NCBI RefSeq assembly: GCF_000014185.1 | Contig: NC_008148.1 | Span: 620,001-684,000 of the forward strand | Direction of reading: 5' to 3' | Length of the DNA: 64,000 nucleotides | Source: Rubrobacter xylanophilus DSM 9941 | GTDB taxonomy: Bacteria > Actinomycetota > Rubrobacteria > Rubrobacterales > Rubrobacteraceae | In this document: piece after piece, positions 15,231 through 24,740 of the stretch | How positions within the stretch are numbered: the stretch's first letter is position 1 | Layout: each line of letters starts with the position of its first letter | The notes under the pieces: generated by a model | Seen by the model: only the letters and a program-made list of their open reading frames with translations | Databases searched by the model: none | Told to the model about the DNA's origin: nothing | Program-made: the position numbers and the translations under genes

Positions 15231-17164
15231 GGGCTGCCTCCTTGCTCGGGGAGGTTGGCGATCTCCACCGGCCCCGCCGGCTCGGGGAGGGGGAAGCGCA
15301 GGACGCGCGAGCAGAAGTAGAGCAGGGCCTCCCGGGCCCGCCGCAGCGTCTGCTCCCGCCGGAAGCCGTGCCCCTCGCCCTCGAAGCCGACCAGGGCGGC
15401 GGGCACGCCCCTCTCCCGCAGCCGCTCGTACAGGAGCCGGGACTGCTCGGGGGGGACGACCCTGTCCTCGAGCCCCTGGAAGAGGATGGCGGGCGCGAGG
15501 ATGCGGTGCGCGTTGTGGAGCGGGGAGCGCTCCCGGTAGAGGTCGGCCCGCTCCGGGTAGGGCCCGACGAGCCCCTCCAGGTAGCGCGACTCGAACTTGT
15601 GGGCGGCCCGGGCGAAGGCTTCCAGGTCGGAGAGCCCGAAGTAGCTCGCCCCGGCGGCGAACTCCTCCCGGAAGGCGAGCGCGGCGAGCGCCGTGTACCC
15701 CCCGGCGCTCCACCCCCGGATGAGGAGCCGGTCACCGTCCGCCTCGCCCGCCGCCGCCACGTGCCGGGCCGCGGCGGCGCAGTCCTCCACGTCCACCACC
15801 CCCCACCGGCCGCGCAGCCGCTCCCGGTAGGCCCGCCCGAAGCCGCTGCTCCCGCCGTAGTTGACGTCGAGCACCGCGAACCCCCGGCTGGTCCAGTACT
15901 GCACCTCGGGGTCGAGGTGCGGGCGGGCCGCGCCGGCGGGCCCGCCGTGGGCCTGCACCATGAGCGGCGGGCGCTCCCCCGGGGGGCCGGCGAAGGCGGC
16001 GTTCGCCGGTCGGTAGAGAAAGGCGTGCACCCGGGCGCCGTCCCCGGAGGGGGCCTCCACCACCTCCGGGACGGAGAGGTAGCCGGGCTCGGCCTCCGGA
16101 CCCGGGGGGCGGTAGACCTCCTCGGGGCGGCCGAGGTGGTCCAGGCGCGCCACGCGCGGCGGCCCGTCGAAGCCGGCCCCCACGAACGCGCCCTCGCCCT
16201 CCCCGGCCCTCACCTGCGAGATGTGGGTGAAGGGGCTCTCGACCGGGGAGATCCTGCGGTCCGCGACGTTCACGGCGGCGAGCCGCCACACCCCCCGGCG
16301 GGTGTAGGCGCACAGGATGGCGTTCTCCCCCAGGAACCCGTAGGTGGAGAGCCCGAGCTGCCACTGCGGGACCCCGAACTCGGCCTTCATCGGGCAGACG
16401 GGCTCGGCCCTGCCGTAGGGGGAGAGGCGGTAGAGGTTCCACCAGCCGGCGCGGTCGGAGACGAAGTAGAGCAGCCCCCGCGGCGACCACTCGGGCTGGA
16501 AGACGCTCTCCGCGGGCCCCCCGGCCACCTGCCGCGCCCCGGCGGGCCGCCCTGCGGCGTCGAGGTCCGCCGTCCACAGCCAGGTACCGTCCCAGGGCAT
16601 GTTGGGGAGGTCCCAGGAGAGCCAGGCGAGCCGCGAGCCGTCGGGGGAGAGGCGCGGGGAGGCGACGAAGTCCGGGCCGGAGACGAGCACCTCCGGCCTC
16701 CGGTCCCCCTCGAGCGGGACGGCGACGAGCTCGTTGCGCGGCCCGCCGCCCCCGGAGGGTTCCTCCCGCACGCAGAGCACCCTGTCTCTCTGCTCGTCCA
16801 GGAGCAGGTCGGCGTAGCGGGCCTCGCCGGGCGGGGTGATGGGCCGGGGCACGCCCCCGTCCAGCCGGTAGAGCCTGCCGTCGCCGAGGTTGGAGAAGAC
16901 CACGGCCCCCTCGCCGGCGGCGAAGGCCCCGCCGCCGTACTCGTGGACCCGGCTGCGGACGTCGAAGGGGGGAGGGGAGAGGTCCCGCACCCGCCCGTCG
17001 GGGGAGCGGCGCACGAGCACGCTGCGCCCGTCCTCCGCGGGGCGGGACTCGGTCCAGTAGAGGTCGCCGCCGGAGAGGGCGAGCTGCTCGATGCCGACGC
17101 CCGCCCCCGCCGCGCGGAGGGGGCTCCTCCAGGAGCCGTAGGGTGCCGTGCGCCTGTGGGCCAT
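15227..17164 (-). CDS. S9 family peptidase (prolyl oligopeptidase/acylaminoacyl-peptidase type)
   Basis: 645 residues from the ATG at 17164 (CAGGGAG upstream). The N-terminal two-thirds is a beta-propeller with repeated strands and motifs such as LSPDGSRLAWLSWD. The C-terminal alpha/beta-hydrolase domain carries QAHGGPAG (oxyanion region), nucleophile Ser486 in GWSAGGY, Asp in LEDRVVPPEQ and His in EGHGF. It cleaves short peptides, probably in the cytosol because no signal peptide is seen. It is embedded in the nucleoside-salvage run; a direct link to nucleosides is not obvious. Confidence 0.92.
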   Translation of the reverse strand: MAHRRTAPYGSWRSPLRAAGAGVGIEQLALSGGDLYWTESRPAEDGRSVLVRRSPDGRVRDLSPPPFDVRSRVHEYGGGAFAAGEGAVVFSNLGDGRLYRLDGGVPRPITPPGEARYADLLLDEQRDRVLCVREEPSGGGGPRNELVAVPLEGDRRPEVLVSGPDFVASPRLSPDGSRLAWLSWDLPNMPWDGTWLWTADLDAAGRPAGARQVAGGPAESVFQPEWSPRGLLYFVSDRAGWWNLYRLSPYGRAEPVCPMKAEFGVPQWQLGLSTYGFLGENAILCAYTRRGVWRLAAVNVADRRISPVESPFTHISQVRAGEGEGAFVGAGFDGPPRVARLDHLGRPEEVYRPPGPEAEPGYLSVPEVVEAPSGDGARVHAFLYRPANAAFAGPPGERPPLMVQAHGGPAGAARPHLDPEVQYWTSRGFAVLDVNYGGSSGFGRAYRERLRGRWGVVDVEDCAAAARHVAAAGEADGDRLLIRGWSAGGYTALAALAFREEFAAGASYFGLSDLEAFARAAHKFESRYLEGLVGPYPERADLYRERSPLHNAHRILAPAILFQGLEDRVVPPEQSRLLYERLRERGVPAALVGFEGEGHGFRREQTLRRAREALLYFCSRVLRFPLPEPAGPVEIANLPEQGGSP

Positions 17165-17210
17165 CTCCCTGCGGCATCTTAGCCTACCCGGCGGGCGGCT
17201 TCCCGGGGCT

Positions 17211-19148
17211 TCAGCCGCCCACGTGGATCGCGGGCCGGCGCCGGATGTCCGGCTCGGCCTCGCGGAGCACCTCGCGGGTGACCGGGGCGGTGTCCCCCTC
17301 GCCCAGCAGGATGTAGCGGAAGAGGTAGACGATGGGGTTGCCCTCCGTCCAGCCGAAGTAGCAGTGGGGCCGCTTGCCGGTGGTGTCGCGCAGGTAGAGC
17401 AGGAGGGCGGCGATGGCGTTCGGGACGACGGGGCTGCGGGCCCGCAGTATCCGGTAGCCGCCGACCTCCGCCCCCTTCACCTCCAGCACGTCCGAGAACT
17501 CCGAGGGGTCCTCCACCTCCACCTCCAGGAACAGGATCGGGACCTCCGGCGGGATGTGGTGGACCGCCCGCTGCTCCCGCTCCTTGCGGGCGTACTCCAG
17601 CTTTATCCCGGCGCGCCGGCGGTGGGCTACCAGGTGGATCTCGTCGCCCGGGAGCTCCCGGACGAACCGCCGGGCCTTCTCGTCCAGGACGATCCTCTCC
17701 ACCCGCAGCTCGGTGGAGCGGTAGACCCGGGAGACGAGCGAGACGGCCACCATCGCCACGACGAAGCCGGCGGCGATCTTGATGCCGTCGGGCCTGGCGG
17801 CGACGTTGGCCCCGAAGGCGTAGACGAGCACCGCGGTCACGACCCCGAAGCCCGCCGCGGAGAGCCCCCTGCCCCTGCGCCCCTCGGAGAGAGCGACCGC
17901 GAAGGCCGCCGAGGTCATCATCGCCAGGACCCCGGTGGCGTAGGCACCGGCCTGGGCGTTCACGCTCGCCTCGAAGGCCACCGTGACCGCGGCGGCGACG
18001 GCGGTGTAGACCAGGACCATCGGCCGGACCGCCCGGCCCCACTCCGGGGCCATCCCGTAGCGGGGCAGGTAGCGGGGGACGATGTTGATCAGGCCGGCCA
18101 TCGCCGAGGCCCCCGCGAACCACAAGATGAGGATGGTGGCGGCGTCGTAGGCGGTGCCGAAGGCGTCCCCGAGGTAGCGGTGCGCCAGGTAGGCGAGCGC
18201 CCGGTCGCGGGCGGAGCCGCCCTCCTCGAACTCCTCGGGGGGGATGAGCACGGTGGTGACGAGGCTGCTGAGCACCAGGTAGAAGCTCATGATGAGGGCC
18301 GCCGCCGTGAGCAGCTTGCGGGTGTTGCGGATGCGGCCCGCCGGCCTCGCCGGGTCGTCGCCGGGGTCGCCGCGCACGAGGGGCATCATGCTCACCCCGG
18401 TCTCGAACCCGGAGAGCCCGAGGGCGAGCTGGGGGAAGACGAGCAGCGAGACGGCGAGCACGGTGCCGGGGTCCCCGTAGTCGGCGAGGAGCACCCGCTC
18501 CCAGCCCGCGAGCACCTCGGGGCGCGCGGCGATCTCGTAGAGCCCGACGCCGACCACCGCGAGGTTCACGGCGAGAAAGGCCCCCACGACGGCGATGGCC
18601 ACCCCGATGGCCTCCCGGAAGCCCTTGAGGAAGACCCCCCCGAGCACGGCGAGGAGCAGGAGGGTGACCGGCACCGCGTGGTCCTCCAGCGCCGCGGGGG
18701 CGTAGGGGTTCTCCACGATGTGCGCCGTCGCGTCCGCCGCGGAGAGGGTGATGGTCACGATCCAGGCCGTCGCCACGAAGCCCAAGAGGCACAGCACGAA
18801 GAGCTTGCCCTGCCAGAAGGAGAGCAAGTCCTCGAGCATGGCGACGGAGCCCTGCCCGTGCGGGCTCTCGGCGGCGACCCGGCGGTAGACGGGGAGCATC
18901 CCGAAGAGGGTGAGCGCCACGATGAACAGGGTGGCGATGGGGGAGAGGGCCCCCGCGGCGATGGCGGCGATGCCGGGGATGTAGCCGAGGGTGGAGAAGT
19001 AGTCCACCCCGGTGAGGCAGACGACCTGCCACCAGGGGTGCTGGCGGGCCCGGCTCTCTGGGGTCTCGGGACCCCCGACCTGCTCTATGCGGTCCTCGAG
19101 CAGCCAGTCCCGGATGGCCTGCGACCGGCGCTTTCCTAGCACGGCCAT
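17211..19148 (-). CDS. APC-superfamily permease with a large C-terminal soluble domain
   Basis: 645 residues from the ATG at 19148. About 12 hydrophobic helices span residues 40-470, with APC features such as [20 protein letters not shown] in helix 1 and SGFETGVSM in the middle. From about residue 480 a soluble region of about 165 residues follows, predicted cytoplasmic ([18 protein letters not shown] ... [14 protein letters not shown]). This layout recalls potassium or amino-acid APC transporters with regulatory tails (KUP/KimA-like). The substrate is unknown. It lies 9 bases after deoB, so it belongs to the salvage operon; nucleoside or base uptake is possible but unproven. Confidence 0.85.
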   Translation of the reverse strand: MAVLGKRRSQAIRDWLLEDRIEQVGGPETPESRARQHPWWQVVCLTGVDYFSTLGYIPGIAAIAAGALSPIATLFIVALTLFGMLPVYRRVAAESPHGQGSVAMLEDLLSFWQGKLFVLCLLGFVATAWIVTITLSAADATAHIVENPYAPAALEDHAVPVTLLLLAVLGGVFLKGFREAIGVAIAVVGAFLAVNLAVVGVGLYEIAARPEVLAGWERVLLADYGDPGTVLAVSLLVFPQLALGLSGFETGVSMMPLVRGDPGDDPARPAGRIRNTRKLLTAAALIMSFYLVLSSLVTTVLIPPEEFEEGGSARDRALAYLAHRYLGDAFGTAYDAATILILWFAGASAMAGLINIVPRYLPRYGMAPEWGRAVRPMVLVYTAVAAAVTVAFEASVNAQAGAYATGVLAMMTSAAFAVALSEGRRGRGLSAAGFGVVTAVLVYAFGANVAARPDGIKIAAGFVVAMVAVSLVSRVYRSTELRVERIVLDEKARRFVRELPGDEIHLVAHRRRAGIKLEYARKEREQRAVHHIPPEVPILFLEVEVEDPSEFSDVLEVKGAEVGGYRILRARSPVVPNAIAALLLYLRDTTGKRPHCYFGWTEGNPIVYLFRYILLGEGDTAPVTREVLREAEPDIRRRPAIHVGG

Positions 19149-19157
19149 ATAGCTCCC

Positions 19158-20336
19158 CTATACCCAGCTCTCCCCGGGCAGACCGCCGCGCCGGACCCCG
19201 AGCCAGGCCGCGGCGGAGGCCCCCGCGTCGGCGAAGGTTTCGCGCACCCCCAGGGGGCGGGCCCCTCCGCCGCCCGCCGCGAGCAGCGGCACCCGCTCGC
19301 GGGTGTGGTCGGTGCCGCGGAAGGTGGGGTCGTTGCCGTGGTCTGCGGTGATGACGAGCAGGTCTTCGGGGCCGAGCGCGCCGAGCAGCTCGGGCACGCG
19401 CCGGTCGAAGCGCTCCAGGTTCTGTGCCATCCCCTCCGGGTCGCGGCGGTGGCCGTACTTCGCGTCGAAGTCCACGAGGTTGGCGAAGATCAGGCCGCTC
19501 CCCACCTCGCCGAGCGCCTCGAGCACCGCGTCCACCTTCGCCGCGTCGTCGGGAGGGGCGGGGAGGTGCCGGGTTATCCCGCGCCCGTCGAAGATGTCCC
19601 GGACCTTGCCGACGGCGACCACCTCGTGCCCGGCGTCCTTTATCCTGTCCAGGTAGGTCTCCCCGAAGGGCTCGATGCCGTAGTCGTGGCGGTTCTCGTT
19701 CTCCCGCTCGTAGGCGCCGGGCTTCCCGTGGTAGGGGCGGGCGATGACGCGCTCCACGAGGATCCTCCCCTCCCCGATGAGCATCCTGTGCGCCTTCTCG
19801 CAGGCCTCGTAGAGCTCCTGGAGCGGGATGACGCCGGTGTGGGCGGCGACCTGGAAGACCGAGTCGGCGGAGGTGTAGACGATCCAGGCCCCCGTCCGCT
19901 CCTGCTCGGGCCCGAGCTCCTCTATTATCTGCGTCCCGGAGGCGGGCCTGTTGCCGATGACCTTCCTCCCGGTCTCCCGCTCGAAGCGGCTTATTATCTC
20001 CTCGGGGAACCCCTCGGGGTAGGTGGGCAGGGGCTCTCTCAGCACGAGACCCATGATCTCCCAGTGCCCGGCGAGGGTGGCCTTGGCCGCCGAGCGCTCG
20101 GTCATGAGCCCCCAGGAGGCCCTCGGCTCCCCGGCGGGCGGCACGCCCTCTATCTCGACGATGTTCCCGAGCCCGAGCCTCTGGAGGTTGGGCAGCCGCA
20201 GCCCGCCCGCGGCGCGGGCGGTGTTGGAGAGGGTGTTGGCCCCCTCGTCGCCGAACCGGGCGGCGTCCGGGGCCCCTCCCGCCCCGACCCCGTCGAGCAC
20301 CACCACGGCCGCCCGCCGGCCGGGATCTCTGCTCAC
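19158..20336 (-). CDS. deoB: Phosphopentomutase
   Basis: 392 residues from the GTG at 20336. Alkaline-phosphatase-superfamily metalloenzyme with the N-terminal metal/phosphoserine region VVLDGVGAGGAPDA and GANTLSNTA, the cap-domain segments typical of DeoB (GHWEIMGL, TYPEGFPEEII), VDFDAKYGHRRD, and metal-ligand motifs ITADHGNDPTFRGTDHTRE. It isomerises (deoxy)ribose-1-phosphate to the 5-phosphate, the step after the two phosphorylases encoded downstream. It is the first gene of the minus-strand run 20336-13196. Confidence 0.95.
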   Translation of the reverse strand: MSRDPGRRAAVVVLDGVGAGGAPDAARFGDEGANTLSNTARAAGGLRLPNLQRLGLGNIVEIEGVPPAGEPRASWGLMTERSAAKATLAGHWEIMGLVLREPLPTYPEGFPEEIISRFERETGRKVIGNRPASGTQIIEELGPEQERTGAWIVYTSADSVFQVAAHTGVIPLQELYEACEKAHRMLIGEGRILVERVIARPYHGKPGAYERENENRHDYGIEPFGETYLDRIKDAGHEVVAVGKVRDIFDGRGITRHLPAPPDDAAKVDAVLEALGEVGSGLIFANLVDFDAKYGHRRDPEGMAQNLERFDRRVPELLGALGPEDLLVITADHGNDPTFRGTDHTRERVPLLAAGGGGARPLGVRETFADAGASAAAWLGVRRGGLPGESWV

Positions 20337-20410
20337 GCCGAGCCTGCACCTCCTCCGATCGCGCCTGCCCGAGCCCCTATGTTACCGCCCGGTGGGCGCT
20401 CCCGCTCTCC

Positions 20411-20418
20411 TATAGAAT
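20411..20418 (+). promoter_or_regulatory. -10 region (TATAGAAT) of the GNAT gene, leaderless
   Basis: TATAGAAT at 20411-20418 ends 7 bases before the ATG at 20426; the TAGAAT register puts transcription start on the start codon. No Shine-Dalgarno precedes the ATG. The 89-base divergent gap to deoB holds no other clear signal. Confidence 0.45.
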
Positions 20419-20425
20419 CTGCGCC

Positions 20426-20917
20426 ATGGCCCTCGAGGATGCCGCCGGGGTGAGGGTGCGCGAGGCCAGGCCCTCGGACGCCGGCGAGATACACGGCCTG
20501 ATGTGCGAGCTGGCGCGGGTGGTGGGGGACAGCCTGCCCCCGGAGGAGGCCGTGGCGCGGCGGCTGCGCGAGCTGCTGGAGGAGCCGCGCGCCGGGGTGC
20601 TGGTGGCCGAGAGCGGGGGGGAGGTGGTGGGGGCGGTGAGCTACTGGGTCAAGCCGGACCTGGCCCACGGCGACACGGTGGTGGAGGTCCCCACCCTGGT
20701 GGTGAGGGAGGGGCTGCGGCGCGCGGGGGTCGGGCGCCGCCTGATGGAGAGCGTCCGCAGGCTGGGCATGGAGCGCGGCGCGGCGCTGGTGGAGCTGGTG
20801 ACCACCCCGGCGAACGTCGCGGCCCGCGAATTCTACCGCGCCCTGGGCTTCGTGGAGACGGACCACATCGTGCTGGAGTTCGTCGGGCAGCTGGAGGACC
20901 CTCCCTCCGGCGCCTGA
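20426..20917 (+). CDS. GNAT acetyltransferase
   Basis: 163 residues. [14 protein letters not shown] opens the fold, [21 protein letters not shown] is the acetyl-CoA-binding motif A with R-x-x-G-x-G, and [23 protein letters not shown] closes it (motif B). The substrate is unknown. It is a single-gene unit between the divergent deoB run and a convergent membrane-protein gene whose stop is 5 bases away. Confidence 0.88.
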   Translation: MALEDAAGVRVREARPSDAGEIHGLMCELARVVGDSLPPEEAVARRLRELLEEPRAGVLVAESGGEVVGAVSYWVKPDLAHGDTVVEVPTLVVREGLRRAGVGRRLMESVRRLGMERGAALVELVTTPANVAAREFYRALGFVETDHIVLEFVGQLEDPPSGA

Positions 20918-20922
20918 GAGGA

Positions 20923-21456
20923 TCACCAGCCCGCGAGCGCGGCCGCGAGGACGCCCGCCGCCGCGGCCGCGCCGGCGGGGAAGGTCCTGCGGAGGGGAAG
21001 CTCCCGCACCACCGAGAGCCCCACCGGTATGGCCCCGGCCGCGACGCAGACCCACCCGGCCCACCGCGCCCCCGGGACGGCCGTGAGCGGCAGGTAGAGC
21101 CCGAGAGGGTAGGCGACGACGCGCCAGGTGACGGCGTACCCGTGCCGCCCGCCCCAGGTCGCCAGGTGGAAGAGGGCGGCGAGCAGGAGCGAGAGCGGGA
21201 GCGGCGCCAGGAGGCCTGCCGCCGCGGCGAGCGCCCCCCCGGCGAGCAGCCACGCCCCGCCGCACAGGACGCCGGAGAAGACCAGAAAGCCCGCCGGCGC
21301 CCGCACGTCGGGGACCCGGGGGAGCACCTCGAAGAAGGCGACCGGGTGCGCCACGAGCCTCCCGAGCAGCCGCAGGTAGCTGGATACCGGCCTGCTCACG
21401 TCCCACTCGCTGGCCCCGCCCCGGATGGTGTCCCGGTTGTAGCCCCGCTTGGCCAC
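20923..21456 (-). CDS. YIP1-family membrane protein
   Basis: About 177 residues from the GTG at 21456, 5 bases after the pdxY stop; a GTG at 21399 would give 158 residues. The soluble start [22 protein letters not shown] is typical of bacterial Yip1-domain proteins, followed by about five hydrophobic helices (for example [21 protein letters not shown]). Function is unknown. It is coupled to the pyridoxal kinase gene. Confidence 0.72.
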   Translation of the reverse strand: MAKRGYNRDTIRGGASEWDVSRPVSSYLRLLGRLVAHPVAFFEVLPRVPDVRAPAGFLVFSGVLCGGAWLLAGGALAAAAGLLAPLPLSLLLAALFHLATWGGRHGYAVTWRVVAYPLGLYLPLTAVPGARWAGWVCVAAGAIPVGLSVVRELPLRRTFPAGAAAAAGVLAAALAGW

Positions 21457-21461
21457 GCCCC

Positions 21462-22334
21462 TCAGGCCACCCGGCGGACCGGGAAGCGTACCGGCGGGGC
21501 CACGAGGCTCTCCTGCGCGGCGACGAGCTGTATCTCCCGCGCCCCGCGCCGGAGGGTCTTCTCGAGCACCGCGTACACGGAGGAGGCGGTGAGCGAGAGC
21601 GCCTCCTCGAGCCCCCGGCCCAGGAGCAGGTGGCCGAGAAAGAGCGCCGCGGTGGCGTCGCCCGCCCCGTTCACCTCCAGGGGGAGCAGCGGTGTGCCCA
21701 CGAGCCAGGCCCCCTCGCGCGTGGCGGCGAGCATCTCTATGCGCCCCTCCTCCCCCGCGTCCCGGCGCCGGAGGCTGGTGACGAGCACCGTCCCCGGGCC
21801 GAGCCCCAGGACCTTCTCGGCCGCGGCGAGCGCGCCCCCGAGCGTCCTCACCTCCACCCCCGCCAGGTACTCCAGCTCGAACTGGTTGGGGGTGACCACG
21901 TCGGCGGCGGGCACCGCCCGCTCCCGCATGAACCGCGGGATCCCGGGCCGCACGAAGAACCCCCGCCCCTCGTCCCCCATGACCGGGTCGCAGCAGAAGA
22001 GCGCCTGCGGGTTCGCCCCCCGCACCCGCCCCACGGCCCCCAGGATCACCTCCCCCAGCGAGACGTCGCCCATGTAGCCGCTCAGGACCGCGCCACACGA
22101 CCCGAGCACCCCGCGCTCCCCGATCCCCCGCAGCACCTCCGATACGTCCCCGGCCGCCAGCACCGGGCCGCGCCACTCCCCATAGCCCGTGTGGTTGCTG
22201 AAGTGCACCGTGTTGACCGCCCAGACCTCGATCCCCAGCCGCTGCAGCGGAAAGACCGCCGCGCTGTTGCCCACGTGCCCGTAGGCCACCGAGGACTGGA
22301 TGGAGAGGATGTTCAGCCCGCCGCCCTGGCTCAC
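21462..22334 (-). CDS. pdxY: Pyridoxal (pyridoxine) kinase PdxY/PdxK type
   Basis: 290 residues from the GTG at 22334. The ribokinase-like PdxK/PdxY family is shown by [26 protein letters not shown] (substrate loop), [44 protein letters not shown] and the catalytic GAGD in [12 protein letters not shown]. It phosphorylates pyridoxal with ATP for PLP salvage. A -10 box 8 bases before the start predicts leaderless expression. Confidence 0.94.
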   Translation of the reverse strand: MSQGGGLNILSIQSSVAYGHVGNSAAVFPLQRLGIEVWAVNTVHFSNHTGYGEWRGPVLAAGDVSEVLRGIGERGVLGSCGAVLSGYMGDVSLGEVILGAVGRVRGANPQALFCCDPVMGDEGRGFFVRPGIPRFMRERAVPAADVVTPNQFELEYLAGVEVRTLGGALAAAEKVLGLGPGTVLVTSLRRRDAGEEGRIEMLAATREGAWLVGTPLLPLEVNGAGDATAALFLGHLLLGRGLEEALSLTASSVYAVLEKTLRRGAREIQLVAAQESLVAPPVRFPVRRVA

Positions 22335-22341
22335 GCCGCCG

Positions 22342-22347
22342 ATCTTA
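22342..22347 (-). promoter_or_regulatory. -10 box (TAAGAT) of pdxY, leaderless
   Basis: TAAGAT on the minus strand (22347-22342) ends 8 bases before the GTG at 22334, with no Shine-Dalgarno in between. Confidence 0.4.
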
Positions 22348-22384
22348 GCAGCTTCCCCAAAGCCCGGCGAAAAGCTTGCCCCAG

Positions 22385-22419
22385 CAATACTTGTCCTGGC
22401 AAGTAGATTGTGCTATCTT
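22385..22419 (+). promoter_or_regulatory. Promoter and MarR operator of the efflux operon
   Basis: TTGTCC (22391-22396), a 17-base spacer and TATCTT (22414-22419) form the promoter. The inverted repeat ACTTG-N6-CAAGT (22389-22404) overlaps the -35, with outer arms CAAT (22385) and ATTG (22407). The size and position fit a MarR-dimer operator for autorepression of the gene that starts at 22467. The 47-base leader has GGAG 5 bases before the ATG. Confidence 0.62.
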
Positions 22420-22466
22420 TGCTCGGCCAGATGTTTCAAGCTATTACGAGCGAGGGCGGAGCTGGG

Positions 22467-22919
22467 ATGGACGGCGCGGGCGAGCGGGACCGGCTGCGGG
22501 AGGCTGCGGAGGAGGTGAGCCCGGTACTGGGGCCGGTGGCGCTGGTCTTCAAGCGGATGCTCGGGGCCTTTGAGCGGGACGTGGGGATAAGCCCGCCCAA
22601 GTACTTCGTGCTGCACATGGTGGCGCGGGAGGAGGGGATCAGCCAGGGGGATCTGGGGCGGGTCTTCGGGGTGGACCCGTCGCGGATCACGCGCCTGGCC
22701 AAGATGCTGGAGGGGGAGGGGCTCATCGAGCGCTACCGGGACCCTGGGGACAACCGGGTGGTGCGGATGCAGCTCACGCCGGAGGGCCGCCGGGTCTTCG
22801 GGGAGGCCGCCCCGCGCAGAGAGGCCTTCGAGCGGAGGATCGGCCGGGCGCTCGACGAGGAGGAGGTGGGGGAGCTGCGCAGGCTGCTGGGGGCGCTGGC
22901 GGAGGTGCTCGAGGGATGA
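22467..22919 (+). CDS. MarR-family transcriptional regulator
   Basis: 150 residues from the ATG at 22467 (GGAG upstream). The winged-helix MarR fold is visible: PKYFVLHMVAREEGISQGDLGRVFGVDPSRITRLAKMLE (helix-turn-helix), wing IERYRDPGDNRVVRMQLTPEGR, and a C-terminal dimer helix. It heads an operon with two drug-type MFS exporters and overlaps the first as ATGA. It probably represses the operon and is released by a small hydrophobic ligand. The inducer is unknown. Confidence 0.92.
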   Translation: MDGAGERDRLREAAEEVSPVLGPVALVFKRMLGAFERDVGISPPKYFVLHMVAREEGISQGDLGRVFGVDPSRITRLAKMLEGEGLIERYRDPGDNRVVRMQLTPEGRRVFGEAAPRREAFERRIGRALDEEEVGELRRLLGALAEVLEG

Positions 22920-24739
22920 GCGCGGCCGGGCACAAGAACATCATCTTCATCGGGGTGGCTCTCGGGATGCTCTCCGCGGCTGCCGCCCAGACCATCGTCT
23001 CCCCGGCCATGCCGCGCATCGTGGCCGAGCTCGGGGGGATGAACCACTACAGCTGGGTGGCCACGGCGGCGCTGCTCGCCTCGGCCGTCACCGTCCCGGT
23101 GGTGGGCAAGCTCTCCGACATGTACGGCCGGCGGGGCTTCTTCATCTGGGGGCTCGTGGTGTTCATGGCCGGCTCGGCGCTCTCCGGGGCGGCGCAGGGC
23201 TTCTGGTGGCTCGTGGCGGCGCGGGCGGTGCAGGGGCTCGGGATGGGCACCATCATGCCGCTCGCCCAGACCATCATCGGGGACATCATAAGCCCGCGGG
23301 AGCGGGGCCGGTACGTGGGGTATCTGGGGGCCGTCTTCGGGGTGGCCTCCATCACCGGGCCGCTGGTGGGCGGCTGGATCACGGACAACTTCTCCTGGCG
23401 GTGGCTCTTCTACGTCAACCTGCCGCTGGGGGTCGCCGCGCTGGCGTTCGTCGTCGCCTACCTGCACCTGCCGCACACCCCGCGGCGGCACGCCGTGGAC
23501 TACGCGGGCTTCGCGACCCTCGCGGTGGGCCTCTCGGCGGTGCTGCTGGCCACCTCCTGGGGCGGGACCGAGTACCCGTGGGGCTCGTGGCAGATCGTCG
23601 GGCTCTACGGGCTCGGGGCGGCGGTGCTCGCCGTCTTCCTCGTCAACGAGCACCGCGCGGAGGAGCCCGTGCTCCCCCTGAGGCTCTGGAAGAGCGGCGT
23701 CTTCACCTTCTCCAACATCGCCAACCTCGCCATCTCCATGGGCATGTTCGGGGCCATCTACTACATCCCCGTCTTCGCCCAGGGGGTGCTCGGGGTCAGC
23801 GTCACCAACTCCGGGGCCATCACGCTCCCCCTCATGCTCGCGGCGCTGCCGGTCAGCGTGCTGGTGGGGCGCATGATCACGCGCACCGGCCGCTACAAGC
23901 TCTTTCTGCTGGCCGGGGTGGCGGTGATGTGGCTGGGGTACCTGATCCTGAGCAACCTGGACTACGGCTCCACCCAGGCCGAGCTGACGCTGGCGATGGT
24001 CGTGGTGGGGCTCGGGCTCGGCGCGGTGATGCAGACCTTCACGCTCGTGGTGCAGAACGCCGTCACCCGGGAGGATCTCGGGGTGGCCACCGCCGCCACG
24101 CAGTTCACCCGCTCCACCGGGGCCACCGTGGGGATCGCCGTCTTCGGGACCATCATGACCAACCGGATGCAGACCGAGATCCCGGCCCACCTGCCCCCGG
24201 CCGCCCGCCGGCACTCCGCGGCGCTCTTCGGGGACTCCGGAGGGGGCGTGGGGGCGGTGCTCGACCCCTCCTCGCTCTCCCACCTGCCCGCGCCGGTCGT
24301 CGAGGGGATCCAGCAGGGCCTCGCGGCGGCCATGCACCCGGTCTTCGTGGCCGGGCTGCCGGTGCTCGCCGTGGCCTTCCTCGCCACCCTGCTGGTGAAG
24401 GAGCTGCCGCTGCGCACCGTGGCCTTCGCGGACATGGACCGGGCGGTGCCCGGCGGGCGGGACGACGAGGCGCGGCGGCTGCTGCTCTCCGGGGTCGCGC
24501 TGGACTGGGCGGCCCGGAGGATAGAGAGCGCCAACGGCGACGCGCCGCACCTGCTGCGGGCGGCGGCATCCCTCGTCGGGCCGGACGGCGGGCGCTCGGA
24601 GAGGGAGCGCGCGCTGCGGGCGAGCCGGGAGGTGATCCGCCCGGCCGCCCGGCTGCTGCTGGCGGGGTACCTGCTCCGGCGGCGCCCCGCCTCGGGGGCG
24701 GCAGCCGGAGAGAACGGGAGAGAGGAGGTGGTTCGCTAG
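22916..24739 (+). CDS. DHA2-family MFS exporter (EmrB/QacA-like) with C-terminal extension
   Basis: 607 residues. Fourteen helices with DHA2 motifs: QTIVSPAMPRIVAELGG in helix 1, motif A GKLSDMYGRRGFF, RAVQGLGMGTIMP (motif B region), GPLVGGWITDNFSWRWLFYVNLP (motif C). After the last helix (about residue 500) a charged tail of about 100 residues follows, longer than usual, with no recognised domain. It likely exports drugs or other hydrophobic compounds by proton antiport. MarR control fits that role. Confidence 0.93.
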   Translation: MSAAGHKNIIFIGVALGMLSAAAAQTIVSPAMPRIVAELGGMNHYSWVATAALLASAVTVPVVGKLSDMYGRRGFFIWGLVVFMAGSALSGAAQGFWWLVAARAVQGLGMGTIMPLAQTIIGDIISPRERGRYVGYLGAVFGVASITGPLVGGWITDNFSWRWLFYVNLPLGVAALAFVVAYLHLPHTPRRHAVDYAGFATLAVGLSAVLLATSWGGTEYPWGSWQIVGLYGLGAAVLAVFLVNEHRAEEPVLPLRLWKSGVFTFSNIANLAISMGMFGAIYYIPVFAQGVLGVSVTNSGAITLPLMLAALPVSVLVGRMITRTGRYKLFLLAGVAVMWLGYLILSNLDYGSTQAELTLAMVVVGLGLGAVMQTFTLVVQNAVTREDLGVATAATQFTRSTGATVGIAVFGTIMTNRMQTEIPAHLPPAARRHSAALFGDSGGGVGAVLDPSSLSHLPAPVVEGIQQGLAAAMHPVFVAGLPVLAVAFLATLLVKELPLRTVAFADMDRAVPGGRDDEARRLLLSGVALDWAARRIESANGDAPHLLRAAASLVGPDGGRSERERALRASREVIRPAARLLLAGYLLRRRPASGAAAGENGREEVVR

Positions 24740-24740
24740 G

